A stretch of 64,000 bases of DNA from an uncultured Paenibacillaceae bacterium (GCA_946478845.1 CAMLDI010000008.1:1-64000), one strand, 5' to 3'. Counted from the first letter of the stretch, positions 53,165-62,805 are shown. Numbers and translations are program-made. Notes: generated by a model from the letters alone, not told the origin.

Positions 53165-54214
53165 TTGTCCGATCGCAAAGCTGCTTTAGATATGGCATTG
53201 CGCCAAATTGAAAAACAATTTGGCAAAGGTTCAATTATGAAATTGGGTGAAATGGCTGAGAATCATCAGATTTCCACTGTATCCAGTGGATCCATTGCAC
53301 TAGATATTGCTCTTGGCATTGGTGGATATCCACGAGGCAGAATTATTGAAATTTATGGACCAGAATCCTCTGGTAAAACAACAGTGGCCTTACATGCCAT
53401 TGCTGAAGTACAAAAAACAGGCGGCACTGCAGCATTTATTGACGCGGAACATGCTCTTGATCCGGTTTATGCACGTAATTTAGGTGTAAATATTGATGAA
53501 TTATTGTTATCTCAACCAGACACAGGGGAACAGGCTTTGGAAATTGCGGAAGCTCTTGTACGTTCTGGGGCTGTAGATATTGTAGTTGTAGACTCTGTAG
53601 CTGCATTGGTGCCAAAAGCAGAAATTGAAGGGGATATGGGAGATTCCCATGTAGGATTACAGGCCCGCTTAATGTCTCAAGCTCTGCGAAAATTAGCAGG
53701 GGCCATTAATAAGTCCAAAACCATCGCTGTCTTTATTAACCAATTGCGGGAAAAAGTTGGTGTTATGTTTGGAAATCCTGAGACCACTCCGGGAGGGCGT
53801 GCCCTTAAGTTCTATTCTTCGGTTCGCTTAGATGTTCGCCGTACAGAAACGATTAAACAAGGCAATGAAATGGTAGGAAACCGCACCAAAATTAAAGTAG
53901 TGAAGAATAAAGTGGCTCCCCCATTTAAAACTTGTGAAGTAGATATTATGTACGGAGAAGGTATTTCAAAAGAAGGAAGCCTTCTCGATATTGGTGCAGA
54001 CATCGATGTGGTGAATAAAAGTGGCGCCTGGTATTCATTTAATGATGAAAGATTAGGCCAGGGCCGGGAAAACGCAAAGACTTTCTTAAAAGAACACCCG
54101 GATATCACGGCGGCTATTGAAGAGAAAATTCGTGAGTATTATAAATTAGGTGAAAGTGTTTCTGCAGAACCAATCAATGATGATGAAGAAGCATTTATGC
54201 TAGATTTTGAATAA
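53165..54214 (+). CDS. recA: Recombinase RecA
   Basis: RecA forms filaments on single-stranded DNA, pairs homologous strands and triggers LexA self-cleavage. Walker A is GPESSGKT (65-72), Walker B lies in [14 protein letters not shown], loop 1 in [20 protein letters not shown], and [20 protein letters not shown] is loop 2 and its flank. Length from TTG 53165 is 349, matching Bacillus (347-348); AGGGAG lies eight bases upstream and the sequence [11 protein letters not shown] fits homologues. It has its own promoter and a LexA-like box and is separated from cinA by four genes' distance. Confidence 0.97.
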   Translation: MSDRKAALDMALRQIEKQFGKGSIMKLGEMAENHQISTVSSGSIALDIALGIGGYPRGRIIEIYGPESSGKTTVALHAIAEVQKTGGTAAFIDAEHALDPVYARNLGVNIDELLLSQPDTGEQALEIAEALVRSGAVDIVVVDSVAALVPKAEIEGDMGDSHVGLQARLMSQALRKLAGAINKSKTIAVFINQLREKVGVMFGNPETTPGGRALKFYSSVRLDVRRTETIKQGNEMVGNRTKIKVVKNKVAPPFKTCEVDIMYGEGISKEGSLLDIGADIDVVNKSGAWYSFNDERLGQGRENAKTFLKEHPDITAAIEEKIREYYKLGESVSAEPINDDEEAFMLDFE

Positions 54215-54220
54215 TAGGAG

Positions 54221-54256
54221 AAAGAGCATCAGGAAATTTCCTTGATGCTCTTTTTT
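54221..54256 (+). terminator. Terminator after recA
   Basis: AAGAGCATCAGGAA pairs with TTCCTTGATGCTCTT (one bulged T) and is followed by TTTTTT. Confidence 0.85.
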
Positions 54257-54298
54257 CGCACAAAAGATTAGATTGTACAAAACCAGGGAAGTGAAGAA

Positions 54299-54952
54299 AT
54301 GGAAAAGGAAATTACTCGATTAGAAAGACAGAAAAAAAACCCCCACCGTATCAATGTTTTTCTAAATGATGAGTATGGTTTTGCCGTCCATGAGGATATA
54401 ATTGTTAAATATAGGTTAATAAAAGGAAAAAGGATTTCTGAGCAAGATTTAGAAGAGTTGCTTTTGGCAGACGAAGTGAAGCGAGCTGAATATTACGGCA
54501 TTCGGTATTTGGGGATTCGTCCCCGTACAGAAATGGAGCTAATAAAACATTTGTATGAGAAAGGGTTTACTGATGACACTATTAATCAGGTTTGTCAAAC
54601 TTTTCGGGATAAACATTATTTAGATGACCATCAGTTTGCTCATCAGTGGGTTATGGAACGAATGCATTTAAAACCAAGAGGAAGAAATTTATTGCGTAAT
54701 GAATTAAATAGGAAAGGGGTGGATTCTAATATAATAGATGAAGCTTTACATGAAATAAGTTATTTCGAAGAGTTAGAAGCTGCAAAAAAGATTGTATTGA
54801 AAAAATATCCTCGCCCCGTTTTCTCTACGGGGATGGAAATGAGAAATAAAGTAGGTCCTTTTCTGCAACGGAAAGGTTTTGCTTATGAAGTGATTGCCTC
54901 TGTCTTAGAACAGTTGAAAGATTCACTGATACAGATTGGTCATATAGACTGA
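54299..54952 (+). CDS. recX: Regulatory protein RecX
   Basis: RecX binds RecA filaments and limits or tunes their activity. It is a 217-residue all-helical protein of three-helix repeats: RVDDEVKRAEYYGIRYLGIR-like middle, RPRTEMELIKHLYEKGF, LDDHQFAHQWVMERMHLKPR and LLRNELNRKGVDSNIIDEAL. ATG 54299 lies after GGGAAGTGAAGAA. It follows recA after the terminator, consistent with a lower, partly read-through expression. B. subtilis recX is elsewhere in the genome; adjacency to recA is common in other bacteria. Confidence 0.9.
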   Translation: MEKEITRLERQKKNPHRINVFLNDEYGFAVHEDIIVKYRLIKGKRISEQDLEELLLADEVKRAEYYGIRYLGIRPRTEMELIKHLYEKGFTDDTINQVCQTFRDKHYLDDHQFAHQWVMERMHLKPRGRNLLRNELNRKGVDSNIIDEALHEISYFEELEAAKKIVLKKYPRPVFSTGMEMRNKVGPFLQRKGFAYEVIASVLEQLKDSLIQIGHID

Positions 54953-55224
54953 TACAGACCCTTGCAGCATATTCCAACCTATGGCTATTCTTGACAATCG
55001 TTATCAATAATGGCACAATAAAATCTGGATACTGCATAATTGTAGTGCAGGTAAATCCTTTGTGTAAGCTAATGAATGAAAACAGTTACAAATGGGTTTT
55101 TATTTTTCCGATGATCGATGTAAACTCGATTTTATGCAAAAACAGGAAATCTTATGTAACCCGAAACAATCCGAGTAAGTTAAAAATTTTAAAATTAACC
55201 TCAGATGCAAGGAGGTGAAACGAA

Positions 55225-56766
55225 ATGGATTTATTTATCATTCTAGTTGTTGCTCTTGCATCTCTGGTGGTCGGAGCGGGAATCGGTTATCTCGTACGTA
55301 AATCTTTAGCAGAAGCGAAGATTTCTAGTGCTGAAACAGCCGCCAAGAACATTGTTGAACAGGCACATAAAGATGCTGAAGCACTGAAAAAAGAAACCGT
55401 CCTTGAAGCGAAAGATGAAGTGCATAAACTGCGGACAGATGCAGAAAAGGAATCACGCGAAAGGCGGAACGAAATTCAAAGACTGGAAAAGCGGGTCCTT
55501 CAAAAAGAAGAATCCCTGGACCGGAAAATGGAATTATACGAACGCAGAGAAGCTGATCTTGATCGGCGTGAATTAACTGTATCAGAAATGCATACCCGGG
55601 CAGAAGAACTATTAAAAGAGCAGGAAACTGAATTAGAACGTATTTCCGGCCTGACAAGGGATGAAGCCCGTGAACATATCCTAAACCAGGTAGAAGTTGA
55701 AGTTCGTCATGAAGCCAGTTTATTGGCCAAGGAAATAGAGCAGAAAGCCAAGGAAGAAGCGGATAAGAAAGCCCGTGAGATTATCACCACATCTATTCAG
55801 CGTTGTGCAGCTGATCACGTGGCTGAAACCACTGTTTCCGTTGTTGCCCTCCCTAATGATGAAATGAAGGGACGGATTATCGGACGGGAAGGCCGGAATA
55901 TTCGTGCACTTGAAACCTTAACGGGTATCGATCTGATTATAGATGACACGCCGGAAGCTGTTATTCTGTCTGGATTTGATCCTGTCCGCCGTGAAATAGC
56001 GCGGACCGCACTGGAGAAGCTAGTAGCAGACGGTCGGATTCATCCGGCACGTATTGAAGAAATGGTAGAAAAAGCCCGTCGGGAAGTGGATGAACGGATT
56101 CGAGAGTATGGTGAACAAGCCTCTTTTGAAACGGGGATTCATGGATTACATCCTGATTTAATTAAAATTCTCGGGCGATTGAAATATCGTACAAGTTATG
56201 GACAAAATGTTTTAAAACATTCCATCGAAGTCTCTCACCTTTGCGGTTTAATGGCTGCAGAGCTTGGAGAAGACCAACTTCTTGCTAAACGAGCAGGTTT
56301 GTTGCATGACATTGGGAAAGCCATTGACCATGAGGTTGAAGGCTCCCATGTTGAAATTGGCGTAGAAATTGCGAAAAAGTATAAAGAACATCCGGTTGTA
56401 ATTAATGGGATTGCATCCCATCACGGGGACACGGAACCAACTTCTGTTATTTCTATGCTGGTTGCAGCTGCTGATGCTTTATCTGCAGCACGGCCAGGAG
56501 CACGTCGTGAAACATTAGAAACCTATATTCGCCGACTTGAAAAGCTTGAGGAAATTTCTGAATCCTTTGAAGGAGTAGAAAAATCTTATGCAATTCAAGC
56601 GGGACGAGAAATACGGATTATGGTAAAACCTGACCAAATTGATGATATTGAAGCTCATCGCTTGGCTCGAGATATTACCAAAAAGATCGAAAATGAGCTT
56701 GACTATCCTGGACATATTAAAGTTACGGTGGTTCGGGAAACGAGAGCAGTTGAATATGCAAAATAA
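55225..56766 (+). CDS. rny: Ribonuclease Y
   Basis: RNase Y is a membrane-anchored endoribonuclease that starts mRNA decay in Bacilli. An N-terminal membrane helix (residues 3-23), a long charged coiled coil (about 30-205), a KH domain ([20 protein letters not shown]) and an HD domain ([19 protein letters not shown], metal-binding HD near residue 360) are all present. Length 513 is typical (B. subtilis 520). ATG 55225 lies behind AAGGAGGTGA. The 272-base gap before it has a weak hairpin (55027-55058, CTGCA/TGCAG plus GGAT/ATCC) and no gene I can support. Confidence 0.96.
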   Translation: MDLFIILVVALASLVVGAGIGYLVRKSLAEAKISSAETAAKNIVEQAHKDAEALKKETVLEAKDEVHKLRTDAEKESRERRNEIQRLEKRVLQKEESLDRKMELYERREADLDRRELTVSEMHTRAEELLKEQETELERISGLTRDEAREHILNQVEVEVRHEASLLAKEIEQKAKEEADKKAREIITTSIQRCAADHVAETTVSVVALPNDEMKGRIIGREGRNIRALETLTGIDLIIDDTPEAVILSGFDPVRREIARTALEKLVADGRIHPARIEEMVEKARREVDERIREYGEQASFETGIHGLHPDLIKILGRLKYRTSYGQNVLKHSIEVSHLCGLMAAELGEDQLLAKRAGLLHDIGKAIDHEVEGSHVEIGVEIAKKYKEHPVVINGIASHHGDTEPTSVISMLVAAADALSAARPGARRETLETYIRRLEKLEEISESFEGVEKSYAIQAGREIRIMVKPDQIDDIEAHRLARDITKKIENELDYPGHIKVTVVRETRAVEYAK

Positions 56767-56771
56767 CATCG

Positions 56772-56808
56772 CAAAAGCTTCTCCGTTTATCGGCAGAAGC
56801 TTTTGTTG
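56772..56808 (+). terminator. Terminator after rny
   Basis: CAAAAGCTTCT pairs with AGAAGCTTTTG over a 12-nt loop; the tail is TTGTTGTG, so read-through to ymdB is possible. Confidence 0.6.
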
Positions 56809-56829
56809 TGATAACAAGGTGGATAAAAC

Positions 56830-57627
56830 ATGAAACTTTTATTTTTAGGTGATATTGTTGGCCAAGTAGGCAGGGAGGCCTTACAAAAAGTGCTTCCCTT
56901 GTTAAAAAAGAAGTATAACCCGGATGCGGTGGTAATAAATGGAGAAAATGCAGCTTCAGGACGTGGCATTACCCAAAAAATTGCCCGACAGTTTTATGAG
57001 TTAGGTGTAGGGGCGATTACTATGGGTAACCATACCTTTGATAATAAAGAGGTCTTTGATTTCATCGATGAAGATACCAAAATTGTCCGTCCCGCTAATT
57101 TTGCTGATGGGGTACCGGGAAGGGGATATACCTATGTGAAAACTCCTTCAGGGGAAGAATTAGCAGTTATTAATTTGCAGGGGAGAACCTTTTTGCCTCC
57201 TGCAGAATGCCCTTTTGCTAAGGCTTCTGCTCTTGTTGAAACCATTCGTAAAAGAACATCTTATATATTTGTTGATTTTCATGGGGAGGCTACTTCTGAA
57301 AAGCAGTCTTTAGCCTGGTATTTAGATGGGAAGGTTAGTGCAGTAGTTGGAACTCATACCCATGTACAAACCGCCGATGAACGAATTCTTCCTGGAGGAA
57401 CGGCTTATCTTACCGATGTGGGAATGTGTGGGCCTCGCAACAGCATTCTGGGGATGGAAAAAGAGGCGGTTATAAAAAAATTCCTAACAGGGTTGCCCGT
57501 TCGCTTTGAGGTAGCAAACAATTCTCCTCAAATTAACGGGGTATTCATCATATTAGAGAAAAAAACAGGCCGTGCAACGGGAATTAAACGCATTTTGATT
57601 GACGATGATCATCTTTTTATGGAATAA
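56830..57627 (+). CDS. ymdB: YmdB family metallophosphoesterase
   Basis: A 265-residue binuclear metallophosphodiesterase. LGDIVGQVGREAL, VINGENAASGRGIT, GNHTFDNKE and VGTHTHVQTADERI carry the metal-binding residues. B. subtilis YmdB cleaves 2',3'-cyclic nucleotides and affects biofilm and motility decisions. ATG 56830 is 63 bases after rny, and spoVS follows: the typical rny-ymdB-spoVS order. Confidence 0.94.
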   Translation: MKLLFLGDIVGQVGREALQKVLPLLKKKYNPDAVVINGENAASGRGITQKIARQFYELGVGAITMGNHTFDNKEVFDFIDEDTKIVRPANFADGVPGRGYTYVKTPSGEELAVINLQGRTFLPPAECPFAKASALVETIRKRTSYIFVDFHGEATSEKQSLAWYLDGKVSAVVGTHTHVQTADERILPGGTAYLTDVGMCGPRNSILGMEKEAVIKKFLTGLPVRFEVANNSPQINGVFIILEKKTGRATGIKRILIDDDHLFME

Positions 57628-57681
57628 TAGAAGCGATACAACAGAATATTTCGAATCTTCCCTCAACTCCTTAGCGATCCC

Positions 57682-57710
57682 AGGAATGTTTTTAATCCCG
57701 GCTGAATAAA
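57682..57710 (+). promoter_or_regulatory. Sigma-H-like promoter of spoVS
   Basis: AGGAATG at 57682-57688 and GAATAAA at 57704-57710 resemble the sigma-H -35 (AGGAWWT) and -10 (GAATWW) at near-normal spacing (15 bases). B. subtilis spoVS is sigma-H dependent. The rest of the 57628-57752 gap shows nothing else. Confidence 0.55.
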
Positions 57711-57752
57711 TTGGAAGTGGTAATTATCAATCTATCCAAGGAGGTCAAAAAG

Positions 57753-58013
57753 ATGGAAGTATTAAAAGTTTCAGCAAAGTCTAATCCTAATTCTGTGGCT
57801 GGTGCTCTCGCCGGGGTTCTCCGCGAACGGGGTGCGGCTGAATTGCAGGCAATTGGCGCAGGGGCGCTTAACCAGGCAATTAAGGCAGTTGCCATTGCAC
57901 GAGGATTTGTAGCTCCCAGTGGGGTTGATTTAATTTGTATTCCTGCCTTTACAGACATCTTAATTGACGGGGAAGAACGTACAGCAATCAAATTAATTGT
58001 AGAACCAAGGTAG
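57753..58013 (+). CDS. spoVS: Stage V sporulation protein S
   Basis: An 86-residue Alba-like protein, nearly invariant among spore formers: EVLKVSAKSNPNSVAGALAG, LQAIGAGALNQAIKAVAIAR and IPAFTDILIDGEERTAIKL. SpoVS influences septation and coat assembly in sporulation; it probably binds nucleic acid. ATG 57753 follows AAGGAGG by seven bases. An in-frame extension upstream has no RBS. Presence of this gene supports a sporulating host. Confidence 0.97.
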   Translation: MEVLKVSAKSNPNSVAGALAGVLRERGAAELQAIGAGALNQAIKAVAIARGFVAPSGVDLICIPAFTDILIDGEERTAIKLIVEPR

Positions 58014-58047
58014 TCATTTTTAAAACAATTGCATGTCTAAAAGATAA

Positions 58048-58085
58048 GCCTGTTTTATTCCCTCAAGGAATAAACAGGCATTCTT
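58048..58085 (+). terminator. Terminator after spoVS
   Basis: GCCTGTTTTATTCC pairs with GGAATAAACAGGC (one bulged T) over CTCAA, with a weak T-rich tail. Confidence 0.65.
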
Positions 58086-58131
58086 ATTTATATGAACAGT
58101 TTTTTAGATCGAATTTTTAGGGGTGAATAGG

Positions 58132-59079
58132 ATGAAAATTTTTGATGGGCATTGTGACGTATTGTGGAAATTATGGGAAAAGGAAGAGTGCAATTTTTAT
58201 GATGAGCATGTATCATTGCAGGTTCATTTCCATAACATGAACAAGGCTAATGTTCAAGTACAGACCTTTGCCATATATATCCCGGAAAAAGTGAAAGGGT
58301 CCCAACGGTTTTCTACAGCATTAAGTATGGTAGATCTCTTTTATGAAAAAATTATAAAGGATCAATCCCATATGGTTCCTATATTGAGTGGGAATGACTT
58401 ACTAAAGCTAAAGAATTCAGGAAAACGGGGTGGGCTTTTATCCCTGGAGGGGGCAGATGCCCTGGAGGGATCCCTGGAATACTTAAGAATTCTGTACCGC
58501 TTAGGGGTTCGTTCTATAGGTTTAACGTGGAATTACCGCAATGAAGCAGCTGATGGATGCGGAGAAAAAATACCTGCAGGATTATCCAGATTCGGTAGAG
58601 AAATTATCAGGGAAGCGAATCGATTGGGGATTGTTGTAGACGTTTCCCATCTTGGTGAACCAGGTTTTTGGGAAGTGGCGAAGCTTAATTCTCAACCATT
58701 TATTGCTAGTCATTCAAATTGTCGGGCTATTTGTGATCATCCACGAAACTTAACGGATGATCAAATTCGCATGCTCATTTCTAAAGGAGGGGTGATTGGT
58801 CTGACCTTTGTTCCAATCTTTGTGTGCAAAAAGGAACAGGTTACTATAACAGATTTTCTTAAACATATAGAACACCTGCTTGCACTTGGGGGAGAGGATC
58901 ATTTGGCTTTTGGCTCTGATTTTGATGGAATCGATGACACGATTCATCGCTTAGAGAATCAAGGGGATTATCTCCATCTTCAGGAAGTGCTTTCCCAATA
59001 TTTTACCCCGGCACAGATCGAAAAATGGTTCTGGGGCAATTGGAATAGGGTCTATTTAGAGGTATTAAACAAATTTTAA
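58132..59079 (+). CDS. Membrane dipeptidase family (M19) protein
   Basis: A 315-residue member of peptidase family M19 (renal dipeptidase-like), zinc-dependent TIM-barrel enzymes that cleave dipeptides, including ones with a D-residue. DGHCDVLWKLW holds the first His and Asp, LSLEGADAL the bridging Glu, VDVSHLGEPGFWEV and ASHSNCRAICDHPRNL the later His residues, and GSDFDGIDD the final Asp. No signal peptide, so it is cytoplasmic. ATG 58132 lies after AGGGGTGA. It might serve wall-peptide recycling; the substrate is not known. Confidence 0.92.
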   Translation: MKIFDGHCDVLWKLWEKEECNFYDEHVSLQVHFHNMNKANVQVQTFAIYIPEKVKGSQRFSTALSMVDLFYEKIIKDQSHMVPILSGNDLLKLKNSGKRGGLLSLEGADALEGSLEYLRILYRLGVRSIGLTWNYRNEAADGCGEKIPAGLSRFGREIIREANRLGIVVDVSHLGEPGFWEVAKLNSQPFIASHSNCRAICDHPRNLTDDQIRMLISKGGVIGLTFVPIFVCKKEQVTITDFLKHIEHLLALGGEDHLAFGSDFDGIDDTIHRLENQGDYLHLQEVLSQYFTPAQIEKWFWGNWNRVYLEVLNKF

Positions 59080-59236
59080 AATTGTTTCGGAAATATTAAG
59101 ACAAGGGTTGCATTTTTTAAAAATGAGGACTACAATGAGAACTGTTTAGAGACACAATTTGTTCATATTTATAAAATGGGAATACATAAATCTCGCAGAA
59201 ATCAATCCAACGATTGAATTTAAAGGGGTGGAGTTA

Positions 59237-60970
59237 ATGATTGATCAACTTTCATGGAAAGTTGGAGGACAGCAAGGTGAAGGGATCGACAGTACGGGGG
59301 AAATTTTTGCAATTGCATTAAACCGGCTTGGTTATTACCTTTATGGTTATCGCCATTTCTCATCCCGTATTAAGGGTGGCCATACTAGCAACAAGATTCG
59401 CGTAAGCACTAAACCAAGAACTGCAATTTCCGACACTTTGGATATTCTTGTCGCTTTCGACCAAGAAACCATCGATGTAAACAGCCCAGAGCTACGTCAT
59501 GGCGGTGTTATTGTTGCCGACAGCAAGTTTAATCCAAAAGCTCCAGAGGGTATGAATGTACGGATGTATGCGGTACCATTTACGGAAATCGCAGAAGAAC
59601 TTGGAACTTCATTGATGAAAAACATGGTAGCCATTGGGGCTTCAATCGCTCTTCTTGGTTTGCCTCTTGAATCTTTTACTGAAGTTGTAACTGAATTATT
59701 CGGCAAAAAAGGACAAAAAGTGGTTGACAAAAACATGGAAGCCATTTCCCGCGGTGCTGAATATGTGAAAAAAGAAGCTGGCGTTTTAACTGACTTTGAA
59801 CTTCAACCAGCTGATGGCAAGAAAAGAATGTACTTAATCGGGAACGATGCAATTGCTATGGGTGCTATTGCAGGGGGATGTCGTTTTATGTCCGCTTATC
59901 CGATTACACCATCTTCTGAAATTATGGAGTACCTTGTTAAAAAATTGCCAGATCTTGGCGGTACTGTAATTCAAACAGAAGATGAAATTGCAGCGATTAC
60001 TATGGCTATTGGCGCCAACTATGCAGGTGTTCGTACAATTACCGCTTCTTCTGGCCCAGGGCTTTCTCTTAAAACTGAAGCAATTGGTCTTGCAGGTGAA
60101 ACTGAAACGCCAATTGTTATTGTTAATACTCAGCGTGGGGGTCCATCTACCGGGATGCCTACTAAAACAGAACAATCTGACGTAAATGCAATGATTTACT
60201 CCACTCACGGTGAAATTCCTAAAGTGGTTATTGCACCAAGTACAGTTGAAGAAGCATTCTATGATTCTGCTGAAGCATTTAACATTGCAGAAGAATTCCA
60301 GGTTCCTGTTATCTTAATTACTGATTTGCAACTCTCTCTCGGTAAACAAACTGTTGAACCAATTGATCTTAGCAAAGTTGAAATTCGCCGTGGCAAACTC
60401 TTGCCTGGTAATGAAGTTCCAAAACCAGAAGGCGAAATGTTCAAACGTTATGAAGTTACTGAAGACGGTATTTCTCCACGTGTTATTCCTGGACAAAAGA
60501 ATGGTATTCACCACATGACCGGGGTAGAACATAATGAAATTGGCCGTCCTACTGAAGATCCGATTATTCGCGTTAAACAAATGAATAAACGCTTAAATAA
60601 ATTGAACAATCTTAAATTCCCAAATCCTGTGTTAGCTGATACTAAATATGAAGATGCTGATGTATTGATTGTGGGTATGGGCAGTACTCGAGGAACTATT
60701 GAAGAATCAAGAGAACGTTTTGAGGCGGAAGGCATTAAAACTAATCAAGCCCATGTACGCTTAATCTATCCGTTCCCTGTTGAAGAAATGAAACCTTTAA
60801 TGGAAAAAGCAAAGAAAGTTATCGTTGTGGAGCATAATGCTACTGGTCAACTTACTGACCAAATTAAACTCCGTGTAGGTATGGCTGATAAAATTTCTAG
60901 TGTTCTGAAATACGACGGTAACCCGTTCCTACCTTCTGAAGTTTATAACAGAGTTAAGGAGTTGTTGTAG
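59237..60970 (+). CDS. korA: 2-oxoacid:acceptor oxidoreductase, alpha (gamma-alpha fusion) subunit
   Basis: Together with the next gene it forms a thiamine-diphosphate enzyme that decarboxylates a 2-oxoacid (likely 2-oxoglutarate) and passes electrons to ferredoxin. The N-terminal gamma domain (SWKVGGQQGEGIDSTGEIFA, residues 1-190) is fused to the alpha domain (FMSAYPITPSSEIMEYLVKK, ITASSGPGLSLKTEAIGLAG, QRGGPSTGMPTKTEQSD). Length is 577. The start is ATG 59237 with AAGGGGTGGAG upstream; in-frame codons before it are not supported. It is adjacent to the beta subunit, two bases apart. Substrate specificity is inferred from family, not shown. Confidence 0.92.
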   Translation: MIDQLSWKVGGQQGEGIDSTGEIFAIALNRLGYYLYGYRHFSSRIKGGHTSNKIRVSTKPRTAISDTLDILVAFDQETIDVNSPELRHGGVIVADSKFNPKAPEGMNVRMYAVPFTEIAEELGTSLMKNMVAIGASIALLGLPLESFTEVVTELFGKKGQKVVDKNMEAISRGAEYVKKEAGVLTDFELQPADGKKRMYLIGNDAIAMGAIAGGCRFMSAYPITPSSEIMEYLVKKLPDLGGTVIQTEDEIAAITMAIGANYAGVRTITASSGPGLSLKTEAIGLAGETETPIVIVNTQRGGPSTGMPTKTEQSDVNAMIYSTHGEIPKVVIAPSTVEEAFYDSAEAFNIAEEFQVPVILITDLQLSLGKQTVEPIDLSKVEIRRGKLLPGNEVPKPEGEMFKRYEVTEDGISPRVIPGQKNGIHHMTGVEHNEIGRPTEDPIIRVKQMNKRLNKLNNLKFPNPVLADTKYEDADVLIVGMGSTRGTIEESRERFEAEGIKTNQAHVRLIYPFPVEEMKPLMEKAKKVIVVEHNATGQLTDQIKLRVGMADKISSVLKYDGNPFLPSEVYNRVKELL

Positions 60971-60971
60971 A

Positions 60972-61838
60972 ATGGCGACCTTCAAAGATTTCCGTAACAG
61001 TGTAAAGCCAAACTGGTGCCCGGGTTGTGGAGACTATTCTGTACAAGCTTCCATTCAACGTGCTGTAGCTAATCTTGGTAAAGAACCAGAAGAAGTAGCA
61101 GTAATCTCCGGGATTGGATGTTCTGGCCGAATTTCTGGATATATTAATGCTTATGGTATTCATAGTATCCACGGACGCGCTCTTCCTATTGCACAGGGTG
61201 TTAAAATGGCGAACCGTGACTTAACTGTTATCGCTGCTGGTGGGGATGGAGATGGTTTTGCAATTGGGACCAACCATACCATTCATTCAATCCGCCGCAA
61301 TATGGACATTACTTATATCGTAATGGACAACCAAATTTATGGTTTAACTAAAGGCCAAACTTCACCATTATCTGACATTGGTTTTGTGACAAAATCTACC
61401 CCAAAAGGGTCTATTGAACCGCCTCTTTCTCCAATTCAATTGGCGATTTCTGCAGGTGCGACTTTTGTTGCCCAAACCATGTCCAGTGATTTAAAAGGCA
61501 TGACTGACATTATTGAAAAAGCAATCCAACATAAAGGATTTTCCCTTGTTGTTGTATTCAGCCCATGTGTAACCTTTAACAAAGTGAACACTTATGACTG
61601 GTATAAAGAAAATGTGAAGAGCCTTGATGAAATTGAAGGATACGATCCTCATGACCGTATTGCCGCTATGCGGGTATTAATGGAAAATGATGGATTCGTA
61701 AGTGGTTTGATTTATCAAAACACTGAACGGGATTCTTATGAAAATCTTGTTAAAGGCTTCAAAAAAGAGCCTCTTGTTAAACAAGATCTTAAATTAGATG
61801 AAGAATACTTCAATAAATTAGTAAGCGAATTCATGTAA
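60972..61838 (+). CDS. korB: 2-oxoacid:acceptor oxidoreductase, beta subunit
   Basis: The 288-residue beta subunit binds TPP and a [4Fe-4S] cluster. NWCPGCGDYSVQASIQRAVA contains two cluster Cys, IGCSGRISGY a third, AAGGDGDGFAIGTNH is the TPP/Mg motif and SPCVTFNKVN a further Cys. It is separated from the alpha gene by one base. AAGGAG lies about ten bases before ATG 60972. A strong terminator follows. Confidence 0.94.
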   Translation: MATFKDFRNSVKPNWCPGCGDYSVQASIQRAVANLGKEPEEVAVISGIGCSGRISGYINAYGIHSIHGRALPIAQGVKMANRDLTVIAAGGDGDGFAIGTNHTIHSIRRNMDITYIVMDNQIYGLTKGQTSPLSDIGFVTKSTPKGSIEPPLSPIQLAISAGATFVAQTMSSDLKGMTDIIEKAIQHKGFSLVVVFSPCVTFNKVNTYDWYKENVKSLDEIEGYDPHDRIAAMRVLMENDGFVSGLIYQNTERDSYENLVKGFKKEPLVKQDLKLDEEYFNKLVSEFM

Positions 61839-61849
61839 TTAATATTGCA

Positions 61850-61884
61850 AACCCCGCTATGGATGATCATAGCGGGGTTTTTTT
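61850..61884 (+). terminator. Terminator after korB
   Basis: An 11-bp perfect stem (AACCCCGCTAT with its complement), 8-nt loop and a T7 tail. Confidence 0.9.
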
Positions 61885-61944
61885 ATAATAAGACCGTAAG
61901 GTAGTTGCCTTTGGGGAATAATTCTCTTTTTTTTTAATAAATAT

Positions 61945-61969
61945 ATACCTGTACGGGTATATGTATAAT
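61945..61969 (+). promoter_or_regulatory. CsoR/CstR-like operator and -10 of the DsrE-like gene
   Basis: ATACCTGTACGGGTAT (61945-61960) is an inverted repeat of the type bound by CsoR-family repressors (ATACC-n-GGGTAT). A TATAAT -10 follows at 61964-61969, so the operator lies in the promoter spacer. In the family, CstR uses such sites to sense persulfides and control sulfur-handling genes, fitting the downstream DsrE-like gene. Confidence 0.6.
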
Positions 61970-61989
61970 AAGTGATGGAGGTGGCTAAT

Positions 61990-62385
61990 TTGTCAAAGAA
62001 AATGGTAATTTTGGCTAGCAATAGTGGGATTTTTGACGCTTATAAAGTATTTAATATCGCTTCCGCAGCGGCTGCAATGGAAACAGAGGTGACTATCTTT
62101 TTCACCTTTGATGCAGTGAATTTAATCCATAAAGAGATGTATAAGAATCTTCCTAAACCAGAAGGAAGAGAGGGAATGGATGAAGCCTTAGATAAAGGAA
62201 ATGTTCCTGCAATTCCCGATTTAATTGAGATGGCAAAAGAGGTAGGTGTTAAAATGATTGTTTGCCAAATGACTATTGATCTGTATTCCATTAAACAAGA
62301 GGATTTAGTTGAAGGCGCTGAAACAGCTGGTGCTGTTACTTTCCTCGATCTCGCTTTAGATGCTGATGTAACCTTTAGTTTTTAG
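61990..62385 (+). CDS. DsrE/DsrF-like sulfur-relay family protein
   Basis: A 131-residue DsrE-like protein: KKMVILASNSGIFDAYKVF, AAAAMETEVTIFFTFDAVNL, EGREGMDEALDKGNVPAIPD and KMIVCQMTIDLYSIKQEDLV. A single Cys (in IVCQMTID) is at the position used for sulfur transfer in related proteins. The start is TTG 61990 with GGAGGTGG five bases upstream. A CsoR/CstR-like operator lies in its promoter. An RBS and a six-codon gene remnant follow 34 bases after its stop. Confidence 0.85.
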   Translation: MSKKMVILASNSGIFDAYKVFNIASAAAAMETEVTIFFTFDAVNLIHKEMYKNLPKPEGREGMDEALDKGNVPAIPDLIEMAKEVGVKMIVCQMTIDLYSIKQEDLVEGAETAGAVTFLDLALDADVTFSF

Positions 62386-62805
62386 TCCCATTTTAAATAG
62401 ATACAAGGAGTGAATAATATGAGTACCGTTAATAACTAAAAACTCAATAATAGGTAAAATAATAATTGATAATGCCAACAAAACCAATAAAAACAAATTT
62501 ACCGTCCCATTAATTAATTCATCTGCTATAACTGCACCTAATATAAAAGCAGTTAAAACAAAGTAACTTATTTTTGAGCTTTTTTCTGTAATTACTCTTC
62601 CTAATTCTTCATCTTGAAATATACCATCATTATTTTTCTTTGTTCCCCAAGTAATTGAAGAGAAGAACATACTCAAAGCCATGGCAATAGGGATTATTTC
62701 ATTAAAACCTACATCTTTTCCGATAATAATTCTATAAATAGTAAACCCAATTATAATTAAAGTAAGAGCTCCAAAAATGATTCCACCAATTGTTCGAGTT
62801 TTCAT
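62356..62805 (-). CDS. Small membrane protein, partner of the XRE regulator
   Basis: A 149-residue protein with four hydrophobic segments (about residues 7-28, 36-50, 80-95, 102-123), typical of the small membrane proteins that follow XRE regulators such as YozG-type genes. The function is unknown. It overlaps the regulator gene by 4 bases (ATGA). The last ~25 residues (from VINGTHIIHSLYLFKMGLK onward) are encoded antisense to the broken gene start and the end of the DsrE gene, so the original C-terminus was probably lost at the insertion junction near 62428-62440. Confidence 0.7.
   Translation of the reverse strand: MKTRTIGGIIFGALTLIIIGFTIYRIIIGKDVGFNEIIPIAMALSMFFSSITWGTKKNNDGIFQDEELGRVITEKSSKISYFVLTAFILGAVIADELINGTVNLFLLVLLALSIIILPIIEFLVINGTHIIHSLYLFKMGLKTKGYISI
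62419..62439 (+). pseudogene. Start of an interrupted gene after the DsrE-like gene
   Basis: A perfect RBS (AAGGAGTGA, 62405-62413) and an ATG (62419) lead into only six codons (MSTVNN) before TAA. This looks like the first codons of a former operon partner cut by the insertion that brought the XRE/membrane protein pair. The remainder of the gene is not visible downstream. Confidence 0.5.

Noticed and set aside
54991..55218. 75-residue open frame before rny
   Set aside because: No RBS, AT-rich composition and no recognisable protein features; it is probably the rny leader.
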